Positions 6,944-13,706 of a DNA stretch of 14,403 bases are shown piece by piece. A program made the translations under genes and the position numbers. Source of the stretch: JACQAI01 sp035507915 (GTDB lineage Bacteria; Pseudomonadota; Alphaproteobacteria; Elsterales; Elsteraceae); assembly GCA_035507915.1 (NCBI GenBank), contig DATJNS010000248.1:1-14403 (forward strand), given 5' to 3'. A model generated the notes under the pieces. It was not told the DNA's origin. It saw only the letters and a list, made by a program, of their open reading frames with translations, and did no database searches. The first letter of the stretch is position 1, and each line of letters opens with the position of its first letter.

Positions 6944-7141
6944 ATGGAATACGTGTTCCCGATCCTGATCGTGCTCGCCATGCTCGCCACCCTGGGCGTG
7001 TTGTTCCTGGGTGTGTTCGGCATGGGACGCGAAGGCCACGAGGCGCGGATACGCAGCAACAAGCTGATGCAGTGGCGCGTGCTCCTGCAGGCCACCGCGT
7101 TGATCCTGTTCGCGATCTTCATGCTGCTGTTCCGGCACTGA
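6944..7141 (+). CDS. Small HIG1-type twin-transmembrane protein
   Basis: 65 residues with two hydrophobic helices (about 5-27 and 46-63). They are joined by a basic loop containing GREGHEARIRSNKLMQWRV, the segment typical of bacterial HIG1_N (hypoxia-induced gene 1) domain proteins. Mitochondrial relatives (Rcf1/HIGD) associate with cytochrome c oxidase and respiratory supercomplexes. The role of the short bacterial versions is not established. The stop is 2 bp before the adenosyltransferase start, so the two are co-transcribed and probably coupled. No clear ribosome binding site precedes ATG 6944; TATGGT at 6932-6937 could be a -10 element giving an almost leaderless message, but no -35 fits. 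This two-gene arrangement ahead of etfBA is, as I recall, common in alphaproteobacteria. Confidence 0.87.
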   Translation: MEYVFPILIVLAMLATLGVLFLGVFGMGREGHEARIRSNKLMQWRVLLQATALILFAIFMLLFRH

Positions 7142-7143
7142 CC

Positions 7144-7710
7144 ATGGTCCAGCTGACCCGCATCTACACGAGGGGCGGCGACCGCGGGCAGACCTCGCTG
7201 GGCGACGGCGCGCGCGTCGACAAGCACGATCTGCGCGTGGCGTCGTTCGGCACGGTCGACGAGGCCAACGCCGCGATCGGCATGGCGCGCCTGCATGCGC
7301 CGGCGGGCGAGCCCGAGATCGACGCCATGTTGGCGCGCATCCAGAACGATCTGTTCGACCTCGGCGCCGATCTGTGCCGGCCGGGCGACGGCACCGACGG
7401 CAAGCTGCGCGTCGTCGACAGCCAGGTCGACCGGCTGGAGCGCGAGATCGACCGCCTGAACGCCGGGCTGGCGCCGCTCGACTCGTTCGTGCTGCCGGGC
7501 GGCGTTCCGTGCGCCGCACACCTGCATCTGGCGCGCACCGTGACGCGCCGCGCCGAGCGCCTGACCACCCAGCTGGCGGCCCGCGAGCCGGTCAACCCGG
7601 TGGCGCTCAAATACTTGAATCGGCTGTCGGACCACCTGTTCGTGCTGGCCCGCTGGGTGAACGACCGCGGCGCCCGCGACGTGCTCTGGGTGCCGGGCGC
7701 AAACCGGTAA
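7144..7710 (+). CDS. pduO: Cob(I)alamin adenosyltransferase (PduO type)
   Basis: 188 residues, full length for the PduO/MMAB family. The enzyme transfers the adenosyl group of ATP to cob(I)alamin to make adenosylcobalamin, the cofactor of methylmalonyl-CoA and ethylmalonyl-CoA mutases. Seen in the sequence: the N-terminal ATP-binding motif TRGGDRGQTSL (residues 9-19), the FGTVDEANAAIG helix, FVLPGG, AHLHLARTVTRRAER and the C-terminal YLNRLSDHLFVLAR, all family signatures. ATG 7144 directly follows the HIG1 stop (2-bp gap) and gives the usual N-terminus. An open frame starting further upstream overlaps the HIG1 gene in another frame and is not used. The neighbouring etfBA and hydroxyacyl-CoA dehydrogenase genes suggest work in propionate or acyl-CoA catabolism, which is inference. 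Confidence 0.95.
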   Translation: MVQLTRIYTRGGDRGQTSLGDGARVDKHDLRVASFGTVDEANAAIGMARLHAPAGEPEIDAMLARIQNDLFDLGADLCRPGDGTDGKLRVVDSQVDRLEREIDRLNAGLAPLDSFVLPGGVPCAAHLHLARTVTRRAERLTTQLAAREPVNPVALKYLNRLSDHLFVLARWVNDRGARDVLWVPGANR

Positions 7711-7928
7711 CGTCCGGTCGGGTTTTCGCTGCACTGCAAAATTAAGTTGCGCAGATAGGCAACATGGCTAGAGTCCGCTCCCCTGTGCGATGAATTTGTG
7801 GCAATGAAAGCCGATTGGCGACGTTGAGGGTTCGTTGAATCCATACGCCCGGGACGGCGGCTCGCCCCCGGACGCCACGCGTGAGGCGGGATGACCGCGA
7901 TCGAGCCGAACCAGAGCAAGGGTTTCCA
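7711..7928 (+). promoter_or_regulatory. Intergenic region upstream of etfB with candidate promoter
   Basis: No gene seen. A weak hairpin ACCGG/CCGGT (7703-7707 with 7714-7718) followed by CGGGTTTT spans the adenosyltransferase stop and could be a poor terminator. TTGCGC (7747-7752), 16 bases, TAGAGT (7769-7774) is a plausible but weak sigma-70 promoter. A second hairpin (CCGGG 7849-7853 with CCCGG 7867-7871, plus an inner stem) lies in the would-be 5' untranslated region. AAGGG at 7919-7923 is the etfB ribosome binding site. Confidence 0.35.
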
Positions 7929-8678
7929 ATGAAGGTCCTGGTCGCGGTCAAGCGCGTCGTCGATTTCAACGTCAAAATTCGCGTGAAGGCCGACAAGACC
8001 GGCGTCGAGACCGCCAACGTCAAGATGTCGATGAACCCGTTCGACGAGATCGCCGTCGAGGAGGCGGTGCGGCTCAAGGAAGCCGGCAAGGCGACCGACA
8101 TCGTCGCCGTGTCGATGGGTCCGCAGCAATGCCAGGAGACCCTGCGCACCGCGCTGGCCATGGGCGCGGACCGCGGCATCCACGTGCTGAGCGACGGCGA
8201 GCTGCAGCCGCTCGCGGTCGCCAAGCTCCTGAAGGCGGTCGTCGACAAGGAGCAGCCGGCGCTCGTCATCCTCGGCAAGCAGGCGATCGACGACGACTCG
8301 AACCAGACCGGCCAGATGCTGGCTGCGCTGCTCGGTTGGCCGCAGGCGACGTTCGCCTCGAAGCTGGCGCTCGGCAGCGACGAGGCCGAGGTCACCCGCG
8401 AGATCGACGGCGGGCTCGAGACCATCGCGATCAAGCTGCCCGCGATCGTCACGACCGACCTGCGCCTCAACGAGCCGCGCTACGCCTCGTTGCCCAACAT
8501 CATGAAGGCGAAGAAGAAGCCGATCGACGCGCTGAAGCCCGACGAGCTCGGGGTCGACGTGACGCCGCGGCTGACCACCCTCAAGGTCGAGGAGCCGGCC
8601 AAGCGCAAGGGCGGCGTCAAGGTCGCCTCGATCGCCGAGCTGGTCGACAAGCTGCGCAACGAAGCCAAGGTGATCTGA
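7929..8678 (+). CDS. etfB: Electron transfer flavoprotein subunit beta
   Basis: 249 residues, the usual length. Together with EtfA it forms a soluble FAD/AMP heterodimer that takes electrons from acyl-CoA and dimethylglycine-type dehydrogenases and passes them to ETF-ubiquinone oxidoreductase. The sequence shows the N-terminus MKVLVAVKRVVD, the MNPFDEIAVEEAVRLKE helix, GKQAIDDDSNQTGQ (AMP site region) and the C-terminal ETF-beta signature around LPAIVTTDLRLNEPRYASLP with the recognition-loop lysines after it. ATG 7929 has AAGGG 5 bases upstream; an in-frame start 48 bases earlier would add 16 atypical residues. etfA follows after a 2-bp gap. Confidence 0.97.
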   Translation: MKVLVAVKRVVDFNVKIRVKADKTGVETANVKMSMNPFDEIAVEEAVRLKEAGKATDIVAVSMGPQQCQETLRTALAMGADRGIHVLSDGELQPLAVAKLLKAVVDKEQPALVILGKQAIDDDSNQTGQMLAALLGWPQATFASKLALGSDEAEVTREIDGGLETIAIKLPAIVTTDLRLNEPRYASLPNIMKAKKKPIDALKPDELGVDVTPRLTTLKVEEPAKRKGGVKVASIAELVDKLRNEAKVI

Positions 8679-8680
8679 CG

Positions 8681-9625
8681 ATGAGCGTGCTGGTCATCGC
8701 CGAACACGACAACGCGACGCTCAAGCCGGCGACGCTCAACGCGGTGACGGCCGCCGCCAAGCTGGGCGGCGACGTCGCGATGCTGGTCGCGGGCCAGGGG
8801 TGCGCGGCCGTCGCCGACGCCGCCGCCAAGGTCGCCGGGGTCGCCAAGGTGCTGGTCGCCGACGCCGCGGCCTATGCCCATCCGCTCGCCGAAAACCTGA
8901 CGCCGCTGATCGTCAAGCTCGCGCCGGCGTTCAGCCACGTGGTGGCGACCGCCACCACGTTCGGCAAGAACCTGATGCCGCGCGTCGCGGCGCTGCTCGA
9001 CGTCCAGCAGATCTCCGAGGTGATGGCGATCGAGGCGCCCGACACGTTCGTGCGGCCGATCTACGCCGGCAATGCGCTCGCCACCGTGAAGTCGAGCGAC
9101 AAGATCAAGGTCATGACCGTGCGCGCCACCGCCTTCGAGGCGGCGGCGACCGGCGGCGGCAACGCCGCGCGCGAGACCGTGCCGGCGACCGACGATGCCG
9201 GCCTGTCGCGCTTCGTCGGCCAGGCGCTGTCCAAGATGGAGCGTCCCGAGCTGACCGCGGCGCGCATCATCATCTCGGGCGGCCGCGCGATGCAGAACGG
9301 CGAGAACTTCAAGCTGCTCGAGGCGGTCGCCGACCGGCTGGGCGCCGCGGTCGGCGCCAGCCGCGCCGCGGTCGACGCCGGCTTCGTGCCCAACGACTAC
9401 CAGGTCGGGCAGACCGGCAAGATCGTCGCCCCCGAGCTCTACATCGCGGTCGGCATCTCGGGCGCGATCCAGCATCTCGCCGGCATGAAGGACTCGAAGG
9501 TCATCGTGGCGATCAACAAGGACGAGGAGGCGCCGATCTTCTCGGTCGCCGACTACGGCCTGGTCGCCGATCTCTTCAAGGCGATTCCCGAACTGCAGGC
9601 GGAGCTCGACCGCACCAAGTCATGA
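8681..9625 (+). CDS. etfA: Electron transfer flavoprotein subunit alpha
   Basis: 314 residues, normal length. Partner of EtfB; its C-terminal domain binds the redox FAD. Seen: MSVLVIAEHDN at the start, the KIKVMTVRATAF region, SGGRAMQ with the FAD-binding stretch YQVGQTGKIVAPELYIA, and the family signature GISGAIQHLAGM followed by VIVAINKDEEAPIF and DYGLVADLF. It starts 2 bases after the etfB stop, so translation is coupled. A 47-bp gap separates it from the dehydrogenase gene. Ala-rich runs in residues 20-70 are ordinary in high-GC genomes. Confidence 0.97.
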   Translation: MSVLVIAEHDNATLKPATLNAVTAAAKLGGDVAMLVAGQGCAAVADAAAKVAGVAKVLVADAAAYAHPLAENLTPLIVKLAPAFSHVVATATTFGKNLMPRVAALLDVQQISEVMAIEAPDTFVRPIYAGNALATVKSSDKIKVMTVRATAFEAAATGGGNAARETVPATDDAGLSRFVGQALSKMERPELTAARIIISGGRAMQNGENFKLLEAVADRLGAAVGASRAAVDAGFVPNDYQVGQTGKIVAPELYIAVGISGAIQHLAGMKDSKVIVAINKDEEAPIFSVADYGLVADLFKAIPELQAELDRTKS

Positions 9626-9672
9626 CCCTGTGCGGCGTCACGCGATCGCCGCCAACCCCGAGGGATTGTTGA

Positions 9673-10545
9673 ATGATCAAGACCATCGGCGTCATCGGCG
9701 CCGGTCAAATGGGCAGCGGCATCGCCCATGTGTGCGCGCTCGCCGGCATCGACGTGAAGATCGCCGATCTCACCGGCGAGCGTCTGACCAAGGCGATCGA
9801 CGCGATCGACCGCAACATCGGCCGCCAGGTCGCGCGCGGCAAGGTGTCGGACAAGGACAAGAACGCGGCGATGAAGCGCATCAGCACCGGCACCGACTAC
9901 ACGATGTTCAACGACTGCGACATCGTGATCGAGGCCGCCACCGAGGACGAGACCGTCAAGCGCGAGATCTTCAAGAAGCTCGTGCCCTTCCTCAACAAGG
10001 ACGCGCTGCTGGCGACCAACACCTCGTCGATCTCGGTCACGCGGCTCGCCGCGACGACCGATCGGCCCGGCAAGTTCATGGGCATGCACTTCATGAACCC
10101 GGTGCCGATGATGGAGCTGGTCGAGCTGATCCGCGGCATCGCGACCGAGGAGGGCACCTTCACGACGGTGCGCGACCTGGCGCACAAGCTCGGCAAGATC
10201 ACCGCGGTCGCCGAGGATTTCCCCGCCTTCATCGTCAACCGCATCCTGTTGCCGATGATCAACGAGGCGGTCTACACGCTCTATGAGGGCGTCGGCTCGG
10301 TCGATGCGATCGACACCGGCATGAAGCTGGGCGCGCACCATCCGATGGGGCCGCTCGAGCTCGCCGACTTCATCGGCCTCGACGTCTGCCTGTCGGTCAT
10401 GCACGTGCTCTACGAGGGCCTGGCGGACTCCAAGTACCGGCCGTGCCCGCTGCTCGTGAAGTACGTCGAGGCCGGCTGGGTCGGCCGCAAGGCGGGCCGC
10501 GGCTTCTACGACTACCGCGGCGAAAAGCCCGTCCCCACCCGCTAG
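9673..10545 (+). CDS. hbd: 3-hydroxybutyryl-CoA dehydrogenase
   Basis: 290 residues, the length of single-domain 3-hydroxyacyl-CoA dehydrogenases. It interconverts (S)-3-hydroxybutyryl-CoA and acetoacetyl-CoA with NAD(P). The N-terminal Rossmann fold shows GAGQMGSG (GxGxxG at residues 9-14) and ATEDE. The catalytic His is in MHFMNPVP (H139), followed by MELVELIRG; FIVNRILLPMINEA (N189) and GAHHPMGPLELADFIGLD complete the family pattern. GKFMGMHF and GRGFYDY near the ends are also typical. The ribosome binding site AGGGA lies 7 bases before ATG 9673. As last gene of the etfBA-hbd block it fits butyrate, polyhydroxybutyrate or ethylmalonyl-CoA pathway acyl-CoA metabolism; the sequence does not decide which. 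Confidence 0.96.
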   Translation: MIKTIGVIGAGQMGSGIAHVCALAGIDVKIADLTGERLTKAIDAIDRNIGRQVARGKVSDKDKNAAMKRISTGTDYTMFNDCDIVIEAATEDETVKREIFKKLVPFLNKDALLATNTSSISVTRLAATTDRPGKFMGMHFMNPVPMMELVELIRGIATEEGTFTTVRDLAHKLGKITAVAEDFPAFIVNRILLPMINEAVYTLYEGVGSVDAIDTGMKLGAHHPMGPLELADFIGLDVCLSVMHVLYEGLADSKYRPCPLLVKYVEAGWVGRKAGRGFYDYRGEKPVPTR

Positions 10546-10554
10546 GTCGATGCA

Positions 10555-10578
10555 ACGCGAAGGTGCAAAGACGCGAAG
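10555..10578 (+). repeat. Three tandem 8-bp units upstream of the GxxExxY gene
   Basis: The units ACGCGAAG (10555-10562), GTGCAAAG (10563-10570) and ACGCGAAG (10571-10578) lie directly between the hbd stop region and the GTG start of the GxxExxY gene. The start codon is the beginning of the next unit position. Consensus is about RCGCRAAG. Related units occur in inverted orientation at 10990-11013 and again near 13467-13540 and 14291-14314. Confidence 0.8.
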
Positions 10579-10977
10579 GTGACGGAGCGGGTTCGACTCT
10601 CCGAAGCGGTCGAGAAAACCGCGAAATCGATTGTCGATTCCGCATTCAAGGTTCACAAGGCTCTTGGGCCGGGCCTTCTCGAATCGGTCTACGAGGCCTG
10701 TTTGGTTCACGAGCTGAAGATGCGTGGGCATCGGCTTGAGCGACAGGTTGCTGTGCCGATTGTGTATGAAGGCCTCCGGCTGGAGTCAGGGCTTCGCCTC
10801 GATATCGTCGTTGACGACGAGGTGATCATCGAAGTCAAGGCTGTCGAGCGCGATGCGCCGATCTTTTTGGCGCAGGTGATGAGTTATCTCAAGCTCTCCA
10901 ACAAGCATCTTGGCTTCGTGATCAACTTCAATGTGGCGACCATCAAAGAAGGGATCCGGCGCGTTGTGATGCGCTGA
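10579..10977 (+). CDS. GxxExxY protein (PD-(D/E)XK nuclease fold)
   Basis: 132 residues, typical length for the TIGR04256/PDDEXK_3 family. The name motif is seen as GLLESVY (G32, E35, Y38). The nuclease-type core follows: D75 in LRLDIVVDD, E85-V-K87 in IIEVKAVE, and Q99 with Y103 in AQVMSYLKL, the QxxxY motif. The C-terminus LGFVINFNV...KEGIRRVV is also family-typical. All catalytic positions are present, but no substrate or activity is established for this family that I know of. GTG 10579 is the only start giving the full N-terminal helix, and it abuts the upstream repeat array. G+C is visibly lower than in neighbours (hand counts about 62, 47 and 52% on three 60-base lines, against about 68% in hbd), suggesting acquisition. 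The gene is wedged between hbd and convergent gluQRS, with repeats on both sides. Confidence 0.93.
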   Translation: MTERVRLSEAVEKTAKSIVDSAFKVHKALGPGLLESVYEACLVHELKMRGHRLERQVAVPIVYEGLRLESGLRLDIVVDDEVIIEVKAVERDAPIFLAQVMSYLKLSNKHLGFVINFNVATIKEGIRRVVMR

Positions 10978-10989
10978 TTGACAACCCGT

Positions 10990-11013
10990 CTTGGCGTCTT
11001 GGCGTCTTTGCGG
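10990..11013 (-). repeat. Three tandem 8-bp units downstream of the GxxExxY gene, inverted
   Basis: Read on the minus strand the units are CCGCAAAG (11013-11006), ACGCCAAG (11005-10998) and ACGCCAAG (10997-10990). They match the upstream array in unit length and consensus but point the opposite way, so the GxxExxY gene is bracketed by an imperfect inverted pair. The array fills most of the 45-bp gap between the stops of the GxxExxY gene and gluQRS; it has no T-run and is not a normal terminator. Confidence 0.8.
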
Positions 11014-11022
11014 TTTAGGTGG

Positions 11023-11859
11023 TCAGAAGCCGAGCTGGGTGCGCAGCGCGGCGGGGGTGACGCCGTCGTCGCGCAGCGCGGCGAGGCTGGCGGCGTCGGC
11101 GCGCTTGGCGAGACGCGATCCCGATGCGTCGGTCAGCAGCGCGTGATGGTGATAGGCGGGCACCGGCAGGTCGAGCAGCGCCTGCAGCAGGCGGTGCACG
11201 TGGGTCGACGGCAGGAGGTCGCGCCCGCGCGTCACCAGTGTCACGCCCTGCAGCGCGTCGTCGACCGTGACCGCGAGATGATAGCTGGTCGGCACGTCCT
11301 TGCGCGCCAGCACGACGTCGCCGAACTGCCCGGGCGCGGCGACGACGTGTCCGGCGTCCCGGTCGTCGAACGCGAGCGCGCCGCCGACCGTGTCGCATGC
11401 GCGCGCCATGTGGAGCCGGAGCGCGTGCGGCTCCCCCGCGGCGACGCGGCGCGCCGCCTCGGCGTGCGGCAGCGCGCGGCAGATGCCCGGATAGAGCGGA
11501 CCGTCGGGCCCGTGCGGCGCGCGGCCGGCCCGCGCGATCTCCTCCTGGATGTCCTTGCGCGTGCAGAAGCACGGATAGAGCAGCCCGCGCGCCGCCAGCC
11601 GGTCGAGCGCCGCGCGATAGTCGGCGAAATGCTCGGACTGCCGGCGCACCGGCCCGTCCCAGCTCAGGCCGAGCCACGCCAGATCCTCGAGGATCGCGTC
11701 GGCGAACGCCGGGCGGCAGCGGGCGAGATCGATGTCCTCGAGCCGCAGCAGGAAACGTCCGTCGGCCGCGCGGGCGGCGCGCTCGGCGAACAGCGCCGCG
11801 TAGGCATGGCCGAGATGCAGCCGCCCGGTCGGGCTCGGCGCGAAGCGGGTCACGATCAC
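11023..11859 (-). CDS. gluQRS: Glutamyl-Q tRNA(Asp) synthetase
   Basis: 278 residues. A truncated glutamyl-tRNA synthetase that lacks the anticodon-binding domain and attaches glutamate to queuosine-34 of tRNA(Asp). It starts with the class I N-terminus VTRFAPSPTGRLHLGHA (HIGH motif HLGH). It also has the zinc-site pattern CFC (LLYPCFCTRKD) with a downstream Y and C (LYPGICR). The KMSKS-loop equivalent reads SRLAKR, followed by a short C-terminus ending at RTQLGF. GTG 11859 is the only start before FAPSPTG; an ATG seven bases upstream is out of frame and meets a stop at once. Length and the missing C-terminal domain separate it from gltX. It is divergent from the glycosylase gene (60-bp gap) and convergent with the GxxExxY gene. 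Confidence 0.95.
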   Translation of the reverse strand: MIVTRFAPSPTGRLHLGHAYAALFAERAARAADGRFLLRLEDIDLARCRPAFADAILEDLAWLGLSWDGPVRRQSEHFADYRAALDRLAARGLLYPCFCTRKDIQEEIARAGRAPHGPDGPLYPGICRALPHAEAARRVAAGEPHALRLHMARACDTVGGALAFDDRDAGHVVAAPGQFGDVVLARKDVPTSYHLAVTVDDALQGVTLVTRGRDLLPSTHVHRLLQALLDLPVPAYHHHALLTDASGSRLAKRADAASLAALRDDGVTPAALRTQLGF

Positions 11860-11883
11860 GCGCGCATTGTCGCCGATGTCGGG

Positions 11884-11913
11884 TTGACAGCGATAGGCCG
11901 AGGGGGATTGCTA
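11884..11913 (+). promoter_or_regulatory. Candidate promoter of the glycosylase-esterase pair
   Basis: A perfect -35 box TTGACA (11884-11889) is followed after 18 bases by TTGCTA (11908-11913), a poor -10. If real, transcription would start close to ATG 11920, giving a nearly leaderless mRNA. I see no convincing gluQRS promoter on the other strand of this 60-bp gap. Confidence 0.35.
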
Positions 11914-11919
11914 CGCGCG

Positions 11920-12807
11920 ATGACCTCGGCGATCTCTTCCGCGCGCCTGCTCCTCGATCCGTCGCTGCTGACGCACGGGCTCGATCAGCTCGCGGCGCTC
12001 GATCCCGACGTCGCGGCGGCGCGGGCGCGCATCGGCGATCCGGCGCTGCGCACGCGCGATCCCGGCTTCGTCACCCTGCTCGACGTGATCCTGGGCCAGC
12101 AGCTGTCGACCGCGTCGGCCGCCGCGATCCGCGCGCGCGTGCACGCGCTGGTCGAGCCGCTGACGCCGGAAGCCTATCTCGCGACCCCGCCCGAGCTGCT
12201 CCTCAAGGCGGGGTTGAGCCGTCAGAAGCTCGCGTACAGCCGCGACCTCGCGACGGCGACGCTCGACGGACGCTGCGGGCTCGACGACCTGCACCTGCAC
12301 GACGACGAGCACGTGATCGAGCATCTGGTGCGCATCAAGGGCATCGGGCGCTGGACCGCCGAGATCTACTGCTTGTTCTCGCTCGGCCGGCCCGACGTGT
12401 GGCCGGCGGAGGATCTGGCGCTGCAGGTCGGGCTGCAGCATCTCAAGCAGCTCGACGAGCGGCCGCGCGGCAAGGTGATGCGCGCGCTCGGCGAGGCGTG
12501 GCGCCCGTGGCGCGGCGTCGGCGCTTTCTTCCTGTGGCACGTCTATCACCACCTGACGCGGCGCGTCGCCGTGCCGATCGAGCCGGTGCCCGACGGTGCG
12601 CGTCCGCCGAAGCGCACCGCGAGCCCGGTGAAACGCGCGCGTGCCAAGCCGCCGGTCAAACGGTCCCGTACGAAAACGACTATCAAGACGGCGACCAAGA
12701 AAGCGACCAAGGCCAAGAAGCCACGCGCCAAGCAAGCGGCGTCGCAGCGATTGCGGCCGGCAAAAGCGAAGCCGGCGAAACGGAGGGGTGCTCGTGGCCG
12801 CGCGTAG
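11920..12807 (+). CDS. DNA-3-methyladenine glycosylase (HhH-GPD) with basic H1-like tail
   Basis: 295 residues. Base-excision repair enzyme of the AlkA/Mag1 group that removes alkylated purines. Residues 1 to about 220 form the HhH-GPD domain: LLDVILGQQLSTASA, the helix-hairpin-helix KGIGRWTA (140-147), the catalytic Asp in WPAEDLALQ (D165), and the AWRPWRGVGAFFLWH end typical of the family. The AlkA-type N-terminal domain is absent, as in Mag1-like proteins. Residues 231-295 are a low-complexity tail of Lys, Arg, Ala, Pro and Thr: 27 of 65 residues are Lys/Arg and none acidic. It looks like a histone H1/AlgP-type DNA-binding tail, which is unusual for this family. ATG 11920 is chosen; an in-frame TTG at 11908 is possible. 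The 3' end overlaps the esterase start by 14 bases. Confidence 0.93.
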   Translation: MTSAISSARLLLDPSLLTHGLDQLAALDPDVAAARARIGDPALRTRDPGFVTLLDVILGQQLSTASAAAIRARVHALVEPLTPEAYLATPPELLLKAGLSRQKLAYSRDLATATLDGRCGLDDLHLHDDEHVIEHLVRIKGIGRWTAEIYCLFSLGRPDVWPAEDLALQVGLQHLKQLDERPRGKVMRALGEAWRPWRGVGAFFLWHVYHHLTRRVAVPIEPVPDGARPPKRTASPVKRARAKPPVKRSRTKTTIKTATKKATKAKKPRAKQAASQRLRPAKAKPAKRRGARGRA

Positions 12808-13456
12808 ATTGGATCGCCTGGTGCATCCGCCCGCCGCCGGCGGCAAGCCGACCAGCGTGGTCGTGCTGCTGCACGGCCTCGGCGCCAACGGCGAGGACCT
12901 GCTCGGGCTGGCGCCCATCTGGGCCGAGCGTCTGCCCAACACCGAGTTCGTCGCGCCGGATGCGCCCGAGCCGTGCGACATGGCGCCCTTCGGGTTCCAA
13001 TGGTTCAGCCTGCAGGACCGCAGCCCGCTCGCGATGATGACCGGCGTGGCGGCCGCGGCGCCGGTGCTCGACGCGTTCCTCGACGAGCTGTTGGCCGAGC
13101 GCGGGCTCGACGACGCGCACCTGGCGCTGGTCGGCTTCTCGCAGGGCACCATGATGTCGTTGCATGTCGGGCTCAGGCGCGCCGCGACGCCGGCCGCGAT
13201 CGTCGGCTACTCGGGTGCGCTCCTGTCCGGGCCGGAGTTGTTCCTGCAGATCCGCGCGCGGCCGCCCGTGCTGCTGGTGCACGGCGATGCCGACCCGGTC
13301 GTCTCGGTCAGCGCGCTCGACGCCGCGGCGATCGGCCTGCGCGCCGTCGGCATCACGGTCGAGACCGAGCGCCGGCCGGGTCTCGGCCACTCGATCGACG
13401 AGGTCGGCCTCGAGCGCGGCGGCGCCTTTCTGGTGAACGCGCTCGACCGAGGATAG
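12794..13456 (+). CDS. Alpha/beta-hydrolase, phospholipase/carboxylesterase family
   Basis: 220 residues, a normal length for the Abhydrolase_2 (PF02230) carboxylesterase group, cytoplasmic serine hydrolases of short-chain esters or acyl-thioesters. The catalytic triad is visible: nucleophile S116 in GFSQG, D167 in HGDADPVV, H199 in GLGHSID. The oxyanion-hole motif LLHGLGANGEDL and the APDAPEPC, GFQWFSLQDR segments are family-typical. GTG 12794 is chosen because GGAGGGG lies 5 bases upstream; it sits inside the last codons of the glycosylase gene, so translation is coupled. GTG 12788 is a weaker alternative because it overlaps that Shine-Dalgarno. Longer upstream starts would read the basic tail of the glycosylase in the wrong frame. 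The physiological substrate is unknown. Confidence 0.94.
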   Translation: MAARRLDRLVHPPAAGGKPTSVVVLLHGLGANGEDLLGLAPIWAERLPNTEFVAPDAPEPCDMAPFGFQWFSLQDRSPLAMMTGVAAAAPVLDAFLDELLAERGLDDAHLALVGFSQGTMMSLHVGLRRAATPAAIVGYSGALLSGPELFLQIRARPPVLLVHGDADPVVSVSALDAAAIGLRAVGITVETERRPGLGHSIDEVGLERGGAFLVNALDRG

Positions 13457-13466
13457 CGAGAAAATC

Positions 13467-13540
13467 GCCACAAAGGTCACGGAGCACGCAAACGCCACGC
13501 GGCTTTCGTGCCCTTGCGTCTTCGTTTCGAGTCCTTTGAA
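13467..13540. repeat. Gene-less inverted pair of GxxExxY-type repeats
   Basis: Forward units CACAAAG (13469-13475), CACGGAG (13478-13484) and CACGCAAA (13485-13492) are followed, after only about 10 bases, by units of the same kind on the minus strand: CACGAAAG (13510-13503), ACGCAAGG (13519-13512), ACGAAG (13525-13520) and TTCAAAGGA (13540-13532). The arms can also pair, for example GCACG 13484-13488 with CGTGC 13507-13511. The organisation copies the flanks of the GxxExxY gene without the gene. The rest of the gap to 13706 has no supported gene; a 14-codon frame at 13584-13628 has a strong GGGGAGG upstream. Confidence 0.6.
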
Positions 13541-13706
13541 TGACGGTTCGGTGAAATCGTTTTCCCAGGGCTTGGGGAGGGCGATGGAATGCGGCCAATC
13601 GCTTGTGTTCGCAACCGCTATCGGCTAAGAAACCGATGGCCGTGCCGACCCCGCTGGTTCCGACGGGCGCGTGTTCGGCGAGGCCGAGCCGAAGCAGCGT
13701 GTGCGT

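Noticed and set aside
6884..6967. 27-codon frame with AAGGGAG next to its ATG, upstream of the HIG1 gene
   Set aside because: The purine run is too close to the ATG to be a good ribosome binding site, and the Arg-rich peptide overlaps the HIG1 start out of frame.
10987..11013. Repeat array downstream of the GxxExxY gene as a CRISPR array
   Set aside because: The units are 8 bases, directly tandem and without spacers, and no cas gene is present.
11397..13037. 546-codon frame across gluQRS, the glycosylase and the esterase
   Set aside because: It crosses three supported genes in other frames and strands, with shadow-type composition.
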